The notes under the pieces are model-generated. The model saw nothing but the letters and a program-made list of their open reading frames with translations. It was not told where the DNA came from and did not search any database. The position numbers and the translations under genes are program-made. DNA of 64,000 bases from Planctomycetaceae bacterium (GTDB taxonomy: Bacteria > Planctomycetota > Phycisphaerae > Sedimentisphaerales > Anaerohalosphaeraceae): positions 1 through 64,000 of the forward strand of contig JAJFTK010000024.1 in NCBI GenBank assembly GCA_021372945.1. The letters are read 5' to 3'. Positions 9,587 to 18,305 of this stretch are shown one piece after another (the first letter of the stretch is position 1; every line of letters begins with the position of its first letter).

Positions 9587-9798
9587 ACAGTATTGGCTCC
9601 CTTAAGCACTTTCCATTTGATTTTGATGCTGTCCTGGCGTCGGAGTACTTTTCCGATGATTATCCATTACAGCTTGCTGACAATCGAGTAAACAGGCTAT
9701 TATAAGTAAAGGCCGACGATTTGCAATAGGAATTTTAAGGGAATCGTTCCTTAGTGGATAGATATATGTAGGAATGCACTGAAGAGTCGCGAATCGCG

Positions 9799-11253
9799 AT
9801 GTTTTATATAGGCAATATGGGTATCAAATATCACTATTTATTGGCTGCATTGATGCTGTTGACGGGATGCCGTCATGAAGCTGCGCCGGTCCGGCTTCTT
9901 CCTTTTGAGCTGAACGAAGAGTTTTCGGCCGGCGGCAGCGCATCGCCGGCGGATCGATGGTGGCAATCGTTCGACGACCCTAATTTGAACGCCGTTGTTG
10001 AAGAAGCCCTAACCGGAAATTTCAGTATTGCCGCGGCATGGGATCGACTGCGGCAGGCTCGACAAACGGCGATCATCGCAGGCGCTGCGGCTTACCCTCA
10101 GGCCGATTTCTTTGCTTCCGGCGGGCGCAGCTTTGCCTGGGAGGATGAAGCCGAAAGCCATTCCAATTCGTTTGAGATCGGTGTCGGAGCCGCTTACGAA
10201 GTGGATCTTTGGGGCCGCATCGACTCGGTTCGGCAGGCCGCCGTTCTCGATGCCCAGGCCGCCGCCGAAAACGTCGATGCTGCCGCGATCAGCCTGAGTG
10301 CCGCCATCGCACAAACATGGTACCGACTGGCCGAAGCTAAGCTTCAGGAACAACTGATCATCAGTCAGTTGAATGCCAATGAACAGATGCTCACGATCAT
10401 TCGCCTGCAGTTTCGCCAGGGACAGATCGGGGCCGCCACCGTCTTCAGACAAGAACAGTTGGTGGAAGGCACGCGCGGGCAGATCATCGCGGTGCGCCAG
10501 ACGCTTGCCGTATTACAGCACCAGCTATCGATCCTGGCAGGACGGCAGCCCTTGCGATCGTGGGTTCAGCAGCAAATCGCCCTGCCGGAATTGGCCGATC
10601 TTCCGGCCACAGGCCTGGCATCTGAATTACTGCAGAGACGTCCGGATCTGAGGGCGGCACAAAAGGCGATCGAAGCGGCAGATTATGATGTCGCGGCGGC
10701 GATCGCCGAGCAATACCCGCGCGTAAGCCTTACCGCCGACCTGAATACCGCCGCATCCGCAGTCAACGAATTATTTGAGGACTGGCTCGTCAATTTGGCC
10801 GCCAACGCGGCCGGCCCGCTGTTCGACGCCGGCGCCCGGAGAGCCAATGTTGAACGCAGCCGCGCCATTCTTTCGGAACGTATCAATCTATATCGCCAGG
10901 ACGTATTGGTCGCTTTGGGGGAGGTGGAAGACGCGCTCCAGCAGGAATTGTATCAGCGCCAGTATTTGGAAAACTTGCGAAATCAGTTAAGATTGGCTTT
11001 GCGCACCTATGAGCGCACCCGGGAAAGTTATCTCAAGGGACAGCTCGACTACATTCGGGTTTTGGAATCGCTTGTGTCAACGCAGGCGCTTGAACGCGAC
11101 CAATTGGATGCGCGGCGTCAATTGATCGAATACCGGATCGAACTGTACCGCTCTCTGGCGGGCGGTTGGGGATTGGCCCGCCCCGCTCACGATGAAAATC
11201 AGACGCTCCAATCCAACGGCAGGGATTCTAACGATGCACAAAGACAGTCATGA
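9799..11253 (+). CDS. RND efflux outer-membrane factor (NodT/OprM-like)
   Basis: A 484-residue lipoprotein of the TolC/OprM class, the outer-membrane channel of tripartite efflux pumps. The signal ends in LMLLTGCRH (lipobox). WWQSFDDPNLNAVVEEAL and the repeated half LLQRRPDLRAAQKAIEAAD are hallmark OprM/NodT segments, and two similar helical halves are visible. Met7 (9817) is an alternative start and removes an odd leader. The next gene begins inside its last 20 bp. Confidence 0.92.
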   Translation: MFYIGNMGIKYHYLLAALMLLTGCRHEAAPVRLLPFELNEEFSAGGSASPADRWWQSFDDPNLNAVVEEALTGNFSIAAAWDRLRQARQTAIIAGAAAYPQADFFASGGRSFAWEDEAESHSNSFEIGVGAAYEVDLWGRIDSVRQAAVLDAQAAAENVDAAAISLSAAIAQTWYRLAEAKLQEQLIISQLNANEQMLTIIRLQFRQGQIGAATVFRQEQLVEGTRGQIIAVRQTLAVLQHQLSILAGRQPLRSWVQQQIALPELADLPATGLASELLQRRPDLRAAQKAIEAADYDVAAAIAEQYPRVSLTADLNTAASAVNELFEDWLVNLAANAAGPLFDAGARRANVERSRAILSERINLYRQDVLVALGEVEDALQQELYQRQYLENLRNQLRLALRTYERTRESYLKGQLDYIRVLESLVSTQALERDQLDARRQLIEYRIELYRSLAGGWGLARPAHDENQTLQSNGRDSNDAQRQS

Positions 11254-12514
11254 CGAAAAAAAAAGCCCGGCCCAAACGGCACGGGTAAAATTGCTGGCCT
11301 TTGCAGTCAAGGCGGGACTTCCGATCCTAATCGTTTTGACAGGCCTGGGATTCTTAGAATACCAGATAAACTCCCGTCCGAAGGCCGATCGGCAGCAGAT
11401 GCAGCGGCAAGCCCGCCTCATCACCGTTGAAACCGTCCGCAAGCAGCAGGGCAATGCCGTTGTCACGGGAATGGGGACGGTCGCTCCTTCGCGCCAGGTC
11501 GTGGTATGTCCTGAGATCAGCGGGGTCATTACGTCCATTGATGCAGCTGTCATTCCCGGCGGCAGCGTGAAAGCCGGTCAAATCTTATACACTGTGGATT
11601 GCCGCGACTATCAGGCCGTCGTCAAGCAGCGTGAAAGTGAATTGGCCAGGGCCCAACTGGATCTGAAAATGGAAGAAGGCAACCAGATGGTTGCCCGTCA
11701 GGAATACGAGCTTCTTGAAGATATCATTCAGGAATCGGATATGGAACTGGTCCTGCGAAAACCGCAACTAGAGAGTGCAAGACAATCGCTGGAGGCCGCC
11801 CGCGCGGCGTTCGAAAAAGCCGAGTTGGATGTTGAACGCTGTTCCATACGCGCGCCGTTTAACGCGATCATCAAGTCACGCCTGGCCGATCTTGGCGCCA
11901 GGGTTTCGCCTTCGACGCCGCTGGTCGAATTGACCGGCACGGATGAATACTGGATCGAGGTCAAGGTTTTTATGAATCAGCTCGGCTGGGTTGAGATCCC
12001 GTCCGATTTTGCCACGACCGGTTCGGCTGTGCGTATCTACAATTCGGCGATTTGGCCCGACACTGTTTACATGGACGGAAAGGTGATTCGACTCCTGGCT
12101 CAGTTGGAGGAAAAAGGGCTGTTGGCCAGGCTCCTTGTGGCGGTGGAGGATCCGCTTCATCTGCGCCGGCCCAGTGCGCTGGCGCCTTTGCTGATCGGAT
12201 CGTACGTCCGTGCGGAAATCATTGGCAGGCCGGTCAGCGGCGTGGTTGCGGTTTCCCGCGCGCACGTGCGTGATGGAGACACGGTATGGGTCATGAATGA
12301 GGATGATGCCCTTGAGATCCGCCCCGTGAAGATCGCCTATTCCAATCCTGAAACGGTTTTCATCACCGACGGTCTTCAGGATGGCGAGCGTCTTGTGACC
12401 ACGATGATATCGGCGCCCGTGAACGGATTGCCCCTGCGGGTCGAGCCGGCCGCGCAAAGTGCCGACTCCGAAACGGCCGTTACCTCCTCCGCATTGCCGG
12501 GAGCGGGTTTATGA
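11234..12514 (+). CDS. RND efflux membrane fusion protein (periplasmic adaptor)
   Basis: About 426 residues from the ATG at 11234, chosen because the frame upstream only shadows the previous gene. A single N-terminal membrane helix (about residues 20-38) is followed by the lipoyl half motif VVVCPEISGVITSI, a long helical hairpin (about 115-205, SELARAQLDLKMEE) and a beta-barrel with CSIRAPFNAIIKSRLADLGARV. It links the inner-membrane pump to the outer-membrane channel. Its stop overlaps the start of the pump gene by 4 bp. Confidence 0.92.
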   Translation: MHKDSHDEKKSPAQTARVKLLAFAVKAGLPILIVLTGLGFLEYQINSRPKADRQQMQRQARLITVETVRKQQGNAVVTGMGTVAPSRQVVVCPEISGVITSIDAAVIPGGSVKAGQILYTVDCRDYQAVVKQRESELARAQLDLKMEEGNQMVARQEYELLEDIIQESDMELVLRKPQLESARQSLEAARAAFEKAELDVERCSIRAPFNAIIKSRLADLGARVSPSTPLVELTGTDEYWIEVKVFMNQLGWVEIPSDFATTGSAVRIYNSAIWPDTVYMDGKVIRLLAQLEEKGLLARLLVAVEDPLHLRRPSALAPLLIGSYVRAEIIGRPVSGVVAVSRAHVRDGDTVWVMNEDDALEIRPVKIAYSNPETVFITDGLQDGERLVTTMISAPVNGLPLRVEPAAQSADSETAVTSSALPGAGL

Positions 12515-15500
12515 ATACCCCCATGCTTGCCCCGCGGACAGGCGGCCCCATCGAGTGGATGATCCTGAACCGCGTCACCCCAAACCTTCTGATGATGGTG
12601 CTGCTGTTCGGCGGTCTATTCATGACCACCAGGATCACGCAGGAAGTGTTCCCGGAGTACCAACTCGACCTGGTTACCGTCTCCGTGCCGTATCCCGGCT
12701 CCAGCCCGGAGGAAGTCGAACAGGGAATCATCCTGGTCATTGAAGAAGCCATACGCGGCCTGGAAGGCATCAAGGAGATCACGGCGCAGGCCTCGGAAGG
12801 CAACGGAAGGGTCACCGCCGAACTGCTCGAAGGCGCCAACCGCCAGCAGGTCTATCAGGACATCAAGCAGGAGGTGGACCGCATTACCACCTTCCCGCTG
12901 GATGCCGAGGAACCAGAAGTCAGTCTGGTCATGCGCCGCCGCGAAGTTCTCGATATCCAGATCTATGGAAACGTCTCCGAGTGGGTACTTACGGCGGCCG
13001 CCGAGCAGGTGCGGGACAGCCTGCTGCTTGACCCGCGGATCACGCAGGTGGAGCTGGAGGGAGCCCGCGATTACGAGGTGCAGGTGCTGATCGATCAGGA
13101 TACGCTGCGGACGTATCACCTGACGCTGCAGGAGATCGCCAACAAGATCAAGGCGGCGGCGGTTGAACTGCCGGGCGGATACGTGGAAACCTCCGGCGGC
13201 GACGTCATGCTTCGCGTCACCGAACGGCGCGACTGGGCGCGGGAATTCGCCGCCATTCCCATCATCAGCACCGAAAGCGGCTCAACCCTTTACCTGTCGG
13301 ACATTGCGCACGTTAAAGACGATTTTCAGGACGTCGCTCGCTATGCTACGTTCAACGGTCAGCGCGCGATCGGCGTGGATGTCTATCGGGTTGGGGACCA
13401 AACCCCCATCAGCGTATCGGATGCCGCGCGGCAGGCGATGCAGAGGATCGAATCACAACTGCCTCCCGGCGTGGACTGGAGCGTCCGCCGCGACATGGCC
13501 GATACGTATCGCCAGCGGCTGAAACTGCTGCTAAAGAACGCGTTTTACGGCCTCCTGCTGGTCCTTGCGATCCTGGGGCTATTTCTGGAATTTAAACTCG
13601 CGTTCTGGGTTACGATGGCGATCCCTTCAGCGTTTCTGGGCACCTTCCTGTTCCTGCCGGCGATGGGCGTCACCATCAATATGATGTCCATGTTCGCTTT
13701 TATTGTGGCCTTGGGAATGGTCGTCGATAATGCCATCATTGTCGGCGAAAACGTCTATGACCATCGCAAGAATAATCTGTCCTTTCTTGAAGCCTCGATC
13801 AAAGGGACCAGGGAAATGGCGATCCCTGTGGCATTCAGCATCTTGACCAACATTGCTTCGTTCATTCCGCTGCTGTACATGCCCGGTTCGATCGGCAAGG
13901 CCTGGAAGGTCGTTCCGCTGGTGGTGATCGCCGTGTTTTTCCTGTCGTGGGTAGAGGCGCTGCTGGTTTTGCCCTCTCACCTGGCTTACGCCCGACGCTC
14001 AAAGGTACATTGGATCGCTGAAAAGCTGCACGCCTGGCAGCAGGTCTTCAGCAGGTATTTCGAGTATTTTGTAAGAGAGGTATTCGGATCGCTGCTGCGC
14101 GTCTGTATCCGGTTTCGGCTGGTCACAACGGCCGTATGCATCCTGATCATGACCGTCGTTTTCAGCTACGTAGCGAGCGGCCGGGTCGGCTGGATCCTGG
14201 CGCCCCGTATTGAAGCCGACTATGCGTCCGTCACCGTAAGACTTCCATTCGGCAGCCCGATCCAAAACGTTCAGCAGGTCAGCGATCTGTTGGTTCAAAA
14301 GGCCCGCCAGGTTGTGGAAGAGAACGGAGGCGACAAGTTGTGTACCGGCATTTTTGCCGAGATCGAAGAAGATACGATCGATATTCGTGTCTATTTAACG
14401 GACCCTGATCTAAGACCGATCTCGACGACGCGCGTGACGGAACTGTGGCGACGGCGGGTCGGTCAGATTCCCGGCCTGGAATCCATACGCTTCGAGGCGG
14501 ACAGGGGCGGGCTCGGTTCCGGCGCCGCACTCACCGTCGAATTGAGCCACCGCGACATTAAAGTGCTCGATAAAGCCGGCGAGCGGCTTGCCGCCCTGCT
14601 CAGCGATTTCCCAAAGGTCAAGGACATCGACGACGGCTATACACCCGGCAAGGACCAGTTAAATCTGCAGATAAAGCCCGAAGGCCTGAATCTCGGCCTG
14701 ACGGCCTCCGAGTTGGCCCGCCAGGTTCGCAATTCGTTCTACGGCGCCGAAGCCCTGCGCCAGCAGCGCGGCCGCAGCGAGATCCGCGTGCGGGTGAAGT
14801 TCCCGAAAGAACAGCGCGTCAGTGAATATGACATCGAGCAGTTGCTGATTCGCACGCCCGCCGGCACGGACGTGCCGCTTGTGCAGGTGGCTGATATCAC
14901 GCGCGGCAAATCCTACACGGTCATTGATCGGCGAAATGGACGCCGGACGGTCAGTGTCACGGCCAATGTTGAACCGATCGATGAGAGCAGCCAGGTTATG
15001 GAAACCCTCAACCGCGATATTCTGCCGCAACTGATGAATGATTACCCCGGACTCAGTTATGTCTGGGAAGGAAATCAGGCGGACATGTCCGAAAGCTTCA
15101 CCAACCTGTTTAAGGGATTGATCCTGTCGCTGTTCGGTATTTACGTGCTCCTGGCGATTCCCTTCCGCAGCTATATCCAGCCGATGATCGTGATGGTCGC
15201 GATTCCTTTCGGCGTCGTCGGGGCGGTCCTGGGGCACATGATGCTGGGCTATTCTCTAAGCATCATGAGCATGATGGGCATCGTGGCGCTGGCCGGCGTC
15301 GTCGTCAATGGGTCGCTGGTGCTTATCGATTATGCCAACATCCTACGCCGCCAGGATCCGGACCTTCCGCCCGTCGAGGCTATTCGTTTGGCCGGCATAA
15401 GGCGATTCAGACCCATTATGCTGACGACGCTGACGACCTTCGGCGGCTTGGCCCCCATGATCTATGAGACCTCGCGTCAGGCGCGGTTCATGATCCCGAT

Positions 15501-15633
15501 GGCGCTGTCCCTGGGATACGGCATCCTCTTTTCTACCGGCGTCACGCTGGTGCTCGTGCCCTGTCTTTACATGATGCTCGAGGATATCAAACAGGTGCGC
15601 CAAAAGAAGGAGGAAGTGGCCCGGGCCGCATGA
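12511..15633 (+). CDS. RND efflux transporter, inner-membrane pump
   Basis: A 1040-residue pump of the RND superfamily (AcrB/MdtB-like), with the twelve-helix, two-docking-domain layout. Landmarks are the first helix MVLLFGGLFMTTRITQEVFP, the porter motif YPGSSPEEVE, helix 4 ALGMVVDNAIIVGENV and the C-terminal half GIVALAGVVVNGSLVLIDY. In helix 4 the usual pair of proton-relay Asp residues is D-N, so one is replaced. The drug, metal or lipid carried cannot be told from sequence. It is the third gene of the efflux operon. Confidence 0.93.
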   Translation: MNTPMLAPRTGGPIEWMILNRVTPNLLMMVLLFGGLFMTTRITQEVFPEYQLDLVTVSVPYPGSSPEEVEQGIILVIEEAIRGLEGIKEITAQASEGNGRVTAELLEGANRQQVYQDIKQEVDRITTFPLDAEEPEVSLVMRRREVLDIQIYGNVSEWVLTAAAEQVRDSLLLDPRITQVELEGARDYEVQVLIDQDTLRTYHLTLQEIANKIKAAAVELPGGYVETSGGDVMLRVTERRDWAREFAAIPIISTESGSTLYLSDIAHVKDDFQDVARYATFNGQRAIGVDVYRVGDQTPISVSDAARQAMQRIESQLPPGVDWSVRRDMADTYRQRLKLLLKNAFYGLLLVLAILGLFLEFKLAFWVTMAIPSAFLGTFLFLPAMGVTINMMSMFAFIVALGMVVDNAIIVGENVYDHRKNNLSFLEASIKGTREMAIPVAFSILTNIASFIPLLYMPGSIGKAWKVVPLVVIAVFFLSWVEALLVLPSHLAYARRSKVHWIAEKLHAWQQVFSRYFEYFVREVFGSLLRVCIRFRLVTTAVCILIMTVVFSYVASGRVGWILAPRIEADYASVTVRLPFGSPIQNVQQVSDLLVQKARQVVEENGGDKLCTGIFAEIEEDTIDIRVYLTDPDLRPISTTRVTELWRRRVGQIPGLESIRFEADRGGLGSGAALTVELSHRDIKVLDKAGERLAALLSDFPKVKDIDDGYTPGKDQLNLQIKPEGLNLGLTASELARQVRNSFYGAEALRQQRGRSEIRVRVKFPKEQRVSEYDIEQLLIRTPAGTDVPLVQVADITRGKSYTVIDRRNGRRTVSVTANVEPIDESSQVMETLNRDILPQLMNDYPGLSYVWEGNQADMSESFTNLFKGLILSLFGIYVLLAIPFRSYIQPMIVMVAIPFGVVGAVLGHMMLGYSLSIMSMMGIVALAGVVVNGSLVLIDYANILRRQDPDLPPVEAIRLAGIRRFRPIMLTTLTTFGGLAPMIYETSRQARFMIPMALSLGYGILFSTGVTLVLVPCLYMMLEDIKQVRQKKEEVARAA

Positions 15634-15715
15634 TGACGCAAGCCGCCCTGCCGTCGAAAATTCACCTTGCAAACAAAAATACAATGCCTTATAATCCGGC
15701 ACGCTTAACTTGAAC

Positions 15716-15786
15716 GCGGGCGTAGCTTAATGGTAAAGCCCCAGCCTTCCAAGCTGGTCATGTCGGTTCGATTCCGATCGCCCGCT
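15716..15786 (+). tRNA. tRNA-Gly (TCC); prophage attachment site
   Basis: A complete 71-nt cloverleaf: acceptor GCGGGCG pairs with CGCCCGC, the anticodon arm CCAGC-CTTCCAA-GCTGG gives anticodon TCC, and the T arm is TCGGTTCGATTCCGA. CCA is not encoded. A tyrosine integrase gene begins 133 bp downstream, so the 3' half of this tRNA is very probably the attL core of the prophage. The second copy would lie beyond the right edge. Confidence 0.93.
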
Positions 15787-15881
15787 TTTTTTATGTCTGC
15801 AATATAAGTCATGCCAAAACAGTTACTTCCAATAGCTCACTTGCTGATTTTGCTGGTGAAAGGTTTCTATCCCAAAGTCGG

Positions 15882-15903
15882 CCAGTGTACTGTCCAGTGT
15901 ACT
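15882..15903. repeat. 10-bp direct repeat before the integrase gene
   Basis: CCAGTGTACT occurs at 15882-15891 and 15894-15903 (period 12 bp), between the attachment site and the integrase start at 15919. It could be an arm-type integrase site or an operator for integrase expression. Confidence 0.5.
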
Positions 15904-15918
15904 AATTGGGAGAATGTC

Positions 15919-16938
15919 ATGGCAAGTGTTTCGTTTGATCGCAAGAATAATCAGTGGAAAGTGTATTGGAAGCATAAGGGGGCTCGGGGCTCTAAAGCAT
16001 TTCGGAGCGAGCAGGAAGCCCGCGATTATCAATGTGGACTAGAGCGGGCGATCAAGGCTTCTGTGCAATGGGTTTTGATTGATGCTGCATTGCCGCAATG
16101 GGTGGCGTATGCGCAGAAGTTTACCCGTGCCACACAGGCGCATTATTTTGAATCTATGGATGCGTTCCTGGACAGCGCAAAGAAGAGCTATTTGCAGGAA
16201 CTTGGAATGGCCGAGCTTAATGGTTACGTTGCGATGCTGCATACAAGGGGAGTAAAAAACCGAACGGTGAACGCCCGATTAACGGCAATTCGCAGTTTCG
16301 CCAAGTGGGCCGCAGGTCAGTACAGGATTCCAAATTTCTGTTTGGGCTTTGAGTCGCTTGCGGAGGACCCGCCAACGCAGCGGTTTTTGACGCCGGAAGA
16401 ATTGACATGCCTGTTGTCGCACGGAACACCCCTGCTAAGGCAGCGTGCGCTGTTTTTGGCCAATACCGGGCTCAGAGCATCTGAGTTCTGTAATCTGACA
16501 TTTGGGGATGTTTTGCCTAACAATATGTTGCGTGTGTTGGGCAAGGGCCGCAAGCGGCGGCATGTTCCCTTGAATTTAACGTGTCAGTCCATTCTAAGTG
16601 AGATTGAGGCCGAACGCCCGAATCGTAAGCCTGGGGACTATATTTTTTTGTCAAAGAGCGGATTAAAATTGGACAAAAAGAAGTTATACAATCAGTTCCA
16701 GCATGTGGCTGAGAATGCCAAATTAGAAGCGTTCGGAGCCCATGCGTTTCGCCATTTCTTTGCAACGCAGCTTTTGACGAACGGGGTTGACATTGCTAAA
16801 GTGAGCCGGTTGCTCGGACATTCTAGCATTCGGACCACCGAGCGTATTTACATCCACTGGCAGCCTGGGCATTTGCAAGGGCTCACCAATAGCTTGGAAG
16901 TATTTGATAATCGCGTGGACGCGAAGAACGCAGGTTAG
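15919..16938 (+). CDS. int: Tyrosine recombinase (phage integrase)
   Basis: A 339-residue site-specific recombinase. The ATG at 15919 is chosen because GGGAGA lies just upstream and the protein then begins with an arm-binding-like domain ([17 protein letters not shown]). A core-binding SAM-like domain (about 65-160) follows. The catalytic residues are visible: Arg in NTGLRASEF, Lys region [20 protein letters not shown] (HxxR), LLGHSS, and the nucleophile Tyr in TTERIYIHW. It is the only large plus-strand gene at the prophage end and sits next to its tRNA-Gly target. Confidence 0.95.
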   Translation: MASVSFDRKNNQWKVYWKHKGARGSKAFRSEQEARDYQCGLERAIKASVQWVLIDAALPQWVAYAQKFTRATQAHYFESMDAFLDSAKKSYLQELGMAELNGYVAMLHTRGVKNRTVNARLTAIRSFAKWAAGQYRIPNFCLGFESLAEDPPTQRFLTPEELTCLLSHGTPLLRQRALFLANTGLRASEFCNLTFGDVLPNNMLRVLGKGRKRRHVPLNLTCQSILSEIEAERPNRKPGDYIFLSKSGLKLDKKKLYNQFQHVAENAKLEAFGAHAFRHFFATQLLTNGVDIAKVSRLLGHSSIRTTERIYIHWQPGHLQGLTNSLEVFDNRVDAKNAG

Positions 16939-17139
16939 CCAGCCCTTGATGCGACTTGTGCTCTCTGGGGTACCAAACGAGTATGGCGGCAGGTCCCCGT
17001 TCTCCATCATTTTTTTGATTGTGGTACTACTGGAAATTGACAATTGCTTCTGCAATTGGTCTTGAGTTGTAACGAGGGTTGTCGGGGAAAAACTGTCGAG
17101 CCACTTTACCATACGTTCCATCGTCGTACACTCCATCAA
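16723..17139 (-). CDS. Possible excisionase or small HTH regulator
   Basis: This 138-residue frame is antisense to the last 216 bp of the integrase gene. Its first ~60 residues ([20 protein letters not shown], then [14 protein letters not shown]) resemble a winged-helix or MerR/Xis-like DNA-binding fold, with a recognition helix and a proline-rich wing. The C-terminal 70 residues, opposite integrase, look random and may not matter. Position beside the integrase fits a recombination directionality factor or an integrase regulator. Met9 (about 17115) is another possible start. The assignment is tentative. Confidence 0.45.
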   Translation of the reverse strand: MMECTTMERMVKWLDSFSPTTLVTTQDQLQKQLSISSSTTIKKMMENGDLPPYSFGTPESTSRIKGWLTCVLRVHAIIKYFQAIGEPLQMPRLPVDVNTLGGPNARMSEQPAHFSNVNPVRQKLRCKEMAKRMGSERF

Positions 17140-17155
17140 GGTTGTGATGGGACTA

Positions 17156-17171
17156 TAGGTAATAATACCTA
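17156..17171. promoter_or_regulatory. Palindrome, candidate operator
   Basis: TAGGTA-ATAA-TACCTA is a 6-bp-arm inverted repeat just upstream of the small HTH gene, in an AT-rich stretch. It is a plausible binding site for a phage regulator or the excisionase. No protein can be assigned from sequence. Confidence 0.45.
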
Positions 17172-17191
17172 GACATTCAAGCGCAAAATTT

Positions 17192-17240
17192 CAAAAAAAT
17201 AAAAAAAATTGGGAGCGGCATCGGTAAAGATACCGCCCCC
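17192..17240 (-). terminator. Terminator of the ubiquitin-like operon
   Basis: On the minus strand an 8-bp stem (GGGGGCGG with CCGCTCCC, one G-T pair) is followed by a long tract, AATTTTTTTTATTTTTTTGA. It lies 40 bp past the stop of the last operon gene. Confidence 0.85.
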
Positions 17241-17281
17241 ATGGCTGCTGGAGCAGCGTCGCGTTAGCGACTTAGGGCTTT

Positions 17282-17626
17282 TCACCCCTCCGTGGCATCG
17301 GCCTCCGGTATTGTTCCCGAGCGGGAACAGCCTCTGCTTGACTCAAATTCATTGATCAGGTCTCTGGCTGTAAGATTGGTCTGCATCGGCACGGATGGAG
17401 TATTTGCTTGCATTTTGATTTTGTCGCGTTTTTTCCATGTGTTGACGCAGAGCTTCCAATTTTTAATGGGAGTTTTTGCTTTGCCTACGCACCAATCGTT
17501 GGCCGTGTAGTAGTCGCAGAAATGTTCGCCATCGACCTTATAGCCAATAAGGGCCGCGTACGCCTCAACCTCTTGCGGGGTGGGGCGTACGAAGCCTTTC
17601 TTTTTATGCTGCTTGCTGGATTTCAT
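17282..17626 (-). CDS. Small protein with replisome-organizer C-terminal motif
   Basis: A 114-residue protein. Residues about 12-68 follow a pattern common at the C-terminus of phage replisome organizers and DnaD/DnaT-like initiators: PTPQEVEAYAALIGYKVDGE, then FCDYYTANDWCVGKAKTPIK and NWKLCVNTW. There it is a stand-alone or tail module, probably for helicase or replisome contact. Here it stands alone with a Ser/Gly-rich tail. Its start overlaps the E1-like gene by 23 bp, so it is co-translated with the Ubl cassette. That may mean only shared transcription. Confidence 0.65.
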   Translation of the reverse strand: MKSSKQHKKKGFVRPTPQEVEAYAALIGYKVDGEHFCDYYTANDWCVGKAKTPIKNWKLCVNTWKKRDKIKMQANTPSVPMQTNLTARDLINEFESSRGCSRSGTIPEADATEG

Positions 17627-18293
17627 CGATATTGTACTCCACTGTGCTGGCCAGCAGATTCAGCATGATGTCCTTTTCCAGTGGAAAGTTGCGGATGATT
17701 TTGGTGAGTTGGGACAGCATCATGCCAGCGGCAACGCTAGCACAGAAAATGGTTGTTTTTGCCGTACAGCGGCCCGGTGTGGTCTGCTCTGGGGCAAAAA
17801 GGGTCTTGCGGTAATACTCAATCGTGTCCTGGTCGTGTGCCGTGATCACGCGGAGAACCTCGGCGTTCATTCGTCCATCAATCATGGCCCGCATGGAGCG
17901 GCGAACCTGGGCGTAAAGGAATTCCCTGGTGTCGATTTTGTCCACGCAGCAAATGACGATGGCGCCGGGGATCATGTGGGATTGGTTAAAGCGGTCAATG
18001 ACAGTCTCGATTTCGATTTGGCTGTTGATTTCCCGGCAGATTTCTGCCACAGCGTCCACTTTGTACTTGCCAACGTCTTTCTCGCGGAAGCCCTGGCTGC
18101 CCAGGTTGACCTCTTCTACCGTGTCAAAGTCCACAAGGCAAAGGTGGGGAATGCCCATGGCTGCCGCCTGGATGGCTACCTGACGGCCAATGGCACCAAC
18201 GCCGACAATGATCACGGGAGTACGAGCAAGGGCGGACAAGGGGACAATCTCCTGTTGCCGCTCGTAGCGTTTTTCTGTGATTGGGGTATCCAT
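17604..18293 (-). CDS. E1/ThiF-like Ubl-activating adenylyltransferase
   Basis: A 229-residue Rossmann-fold E1-like enzyme expected to adenylate the C-terminus of the neighbouring Ubl. The nucleotide loop VGVGAIGR (residues 30-37), the ribose- and metal-binding DFD (55-57) and EVNLGSQGF (61-69, in place of the usual NLNRQ) are all present, then GKYKVDA and later VCCVD-like ICCVDK. The candidate catalytic thioester Cys is in GRCTAKT (Cys176). There is no extra domain, so it is close to the minimum size for the family. GAAAGGACC precedes the start; the JAB gene ends 12 bp upstream. Confidence 0.88.
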   Translation of the reverse strand: MDTPITEKRYERQQEIVPLSALARTPVIIVGVGAIGRQVAIQAAAMGIPHLCLVDFDTVEEVNLGSQGFREKDVGKYKVDAVAEICREINSQIEIETVIDRFNQSHMIPGAIVICCVDKIDTREFLYAQVRRSMRAMIDGRMNAEVLRVITAHDQDTIEYYRKTLFAPEQTTPGRCTAKTTIFCASVAAGMMLSQLTKIIRNFPLEKDIMLNLLASTVEYNIDEIQQAA

Positions 18294-18305
18294 AGGGTCC
18301 TTTCT

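Noticed and set aside
12616..15237. Long minus-strand frames opposite the RND pump gene
   Set aside because: They are mirror frames of a high-GC coding region; pump motifs run through the plus strand.
15811..15918. Extended integrase start upstream of 15919
   Set aside because: The extra 36 residues cover the direct repeats and have no ribosome binding site; the ATG at 15919 has GGGAGA and starts a normal integrase.
17604..18293. Ordinary ThiF/MoeB of thiamine or molybdopterin synthesis
   Set aside because: No thiamine or molybdopterin genes are near, and the E2-like, JAB and Ubl neighbours favour a conjugation cassette.
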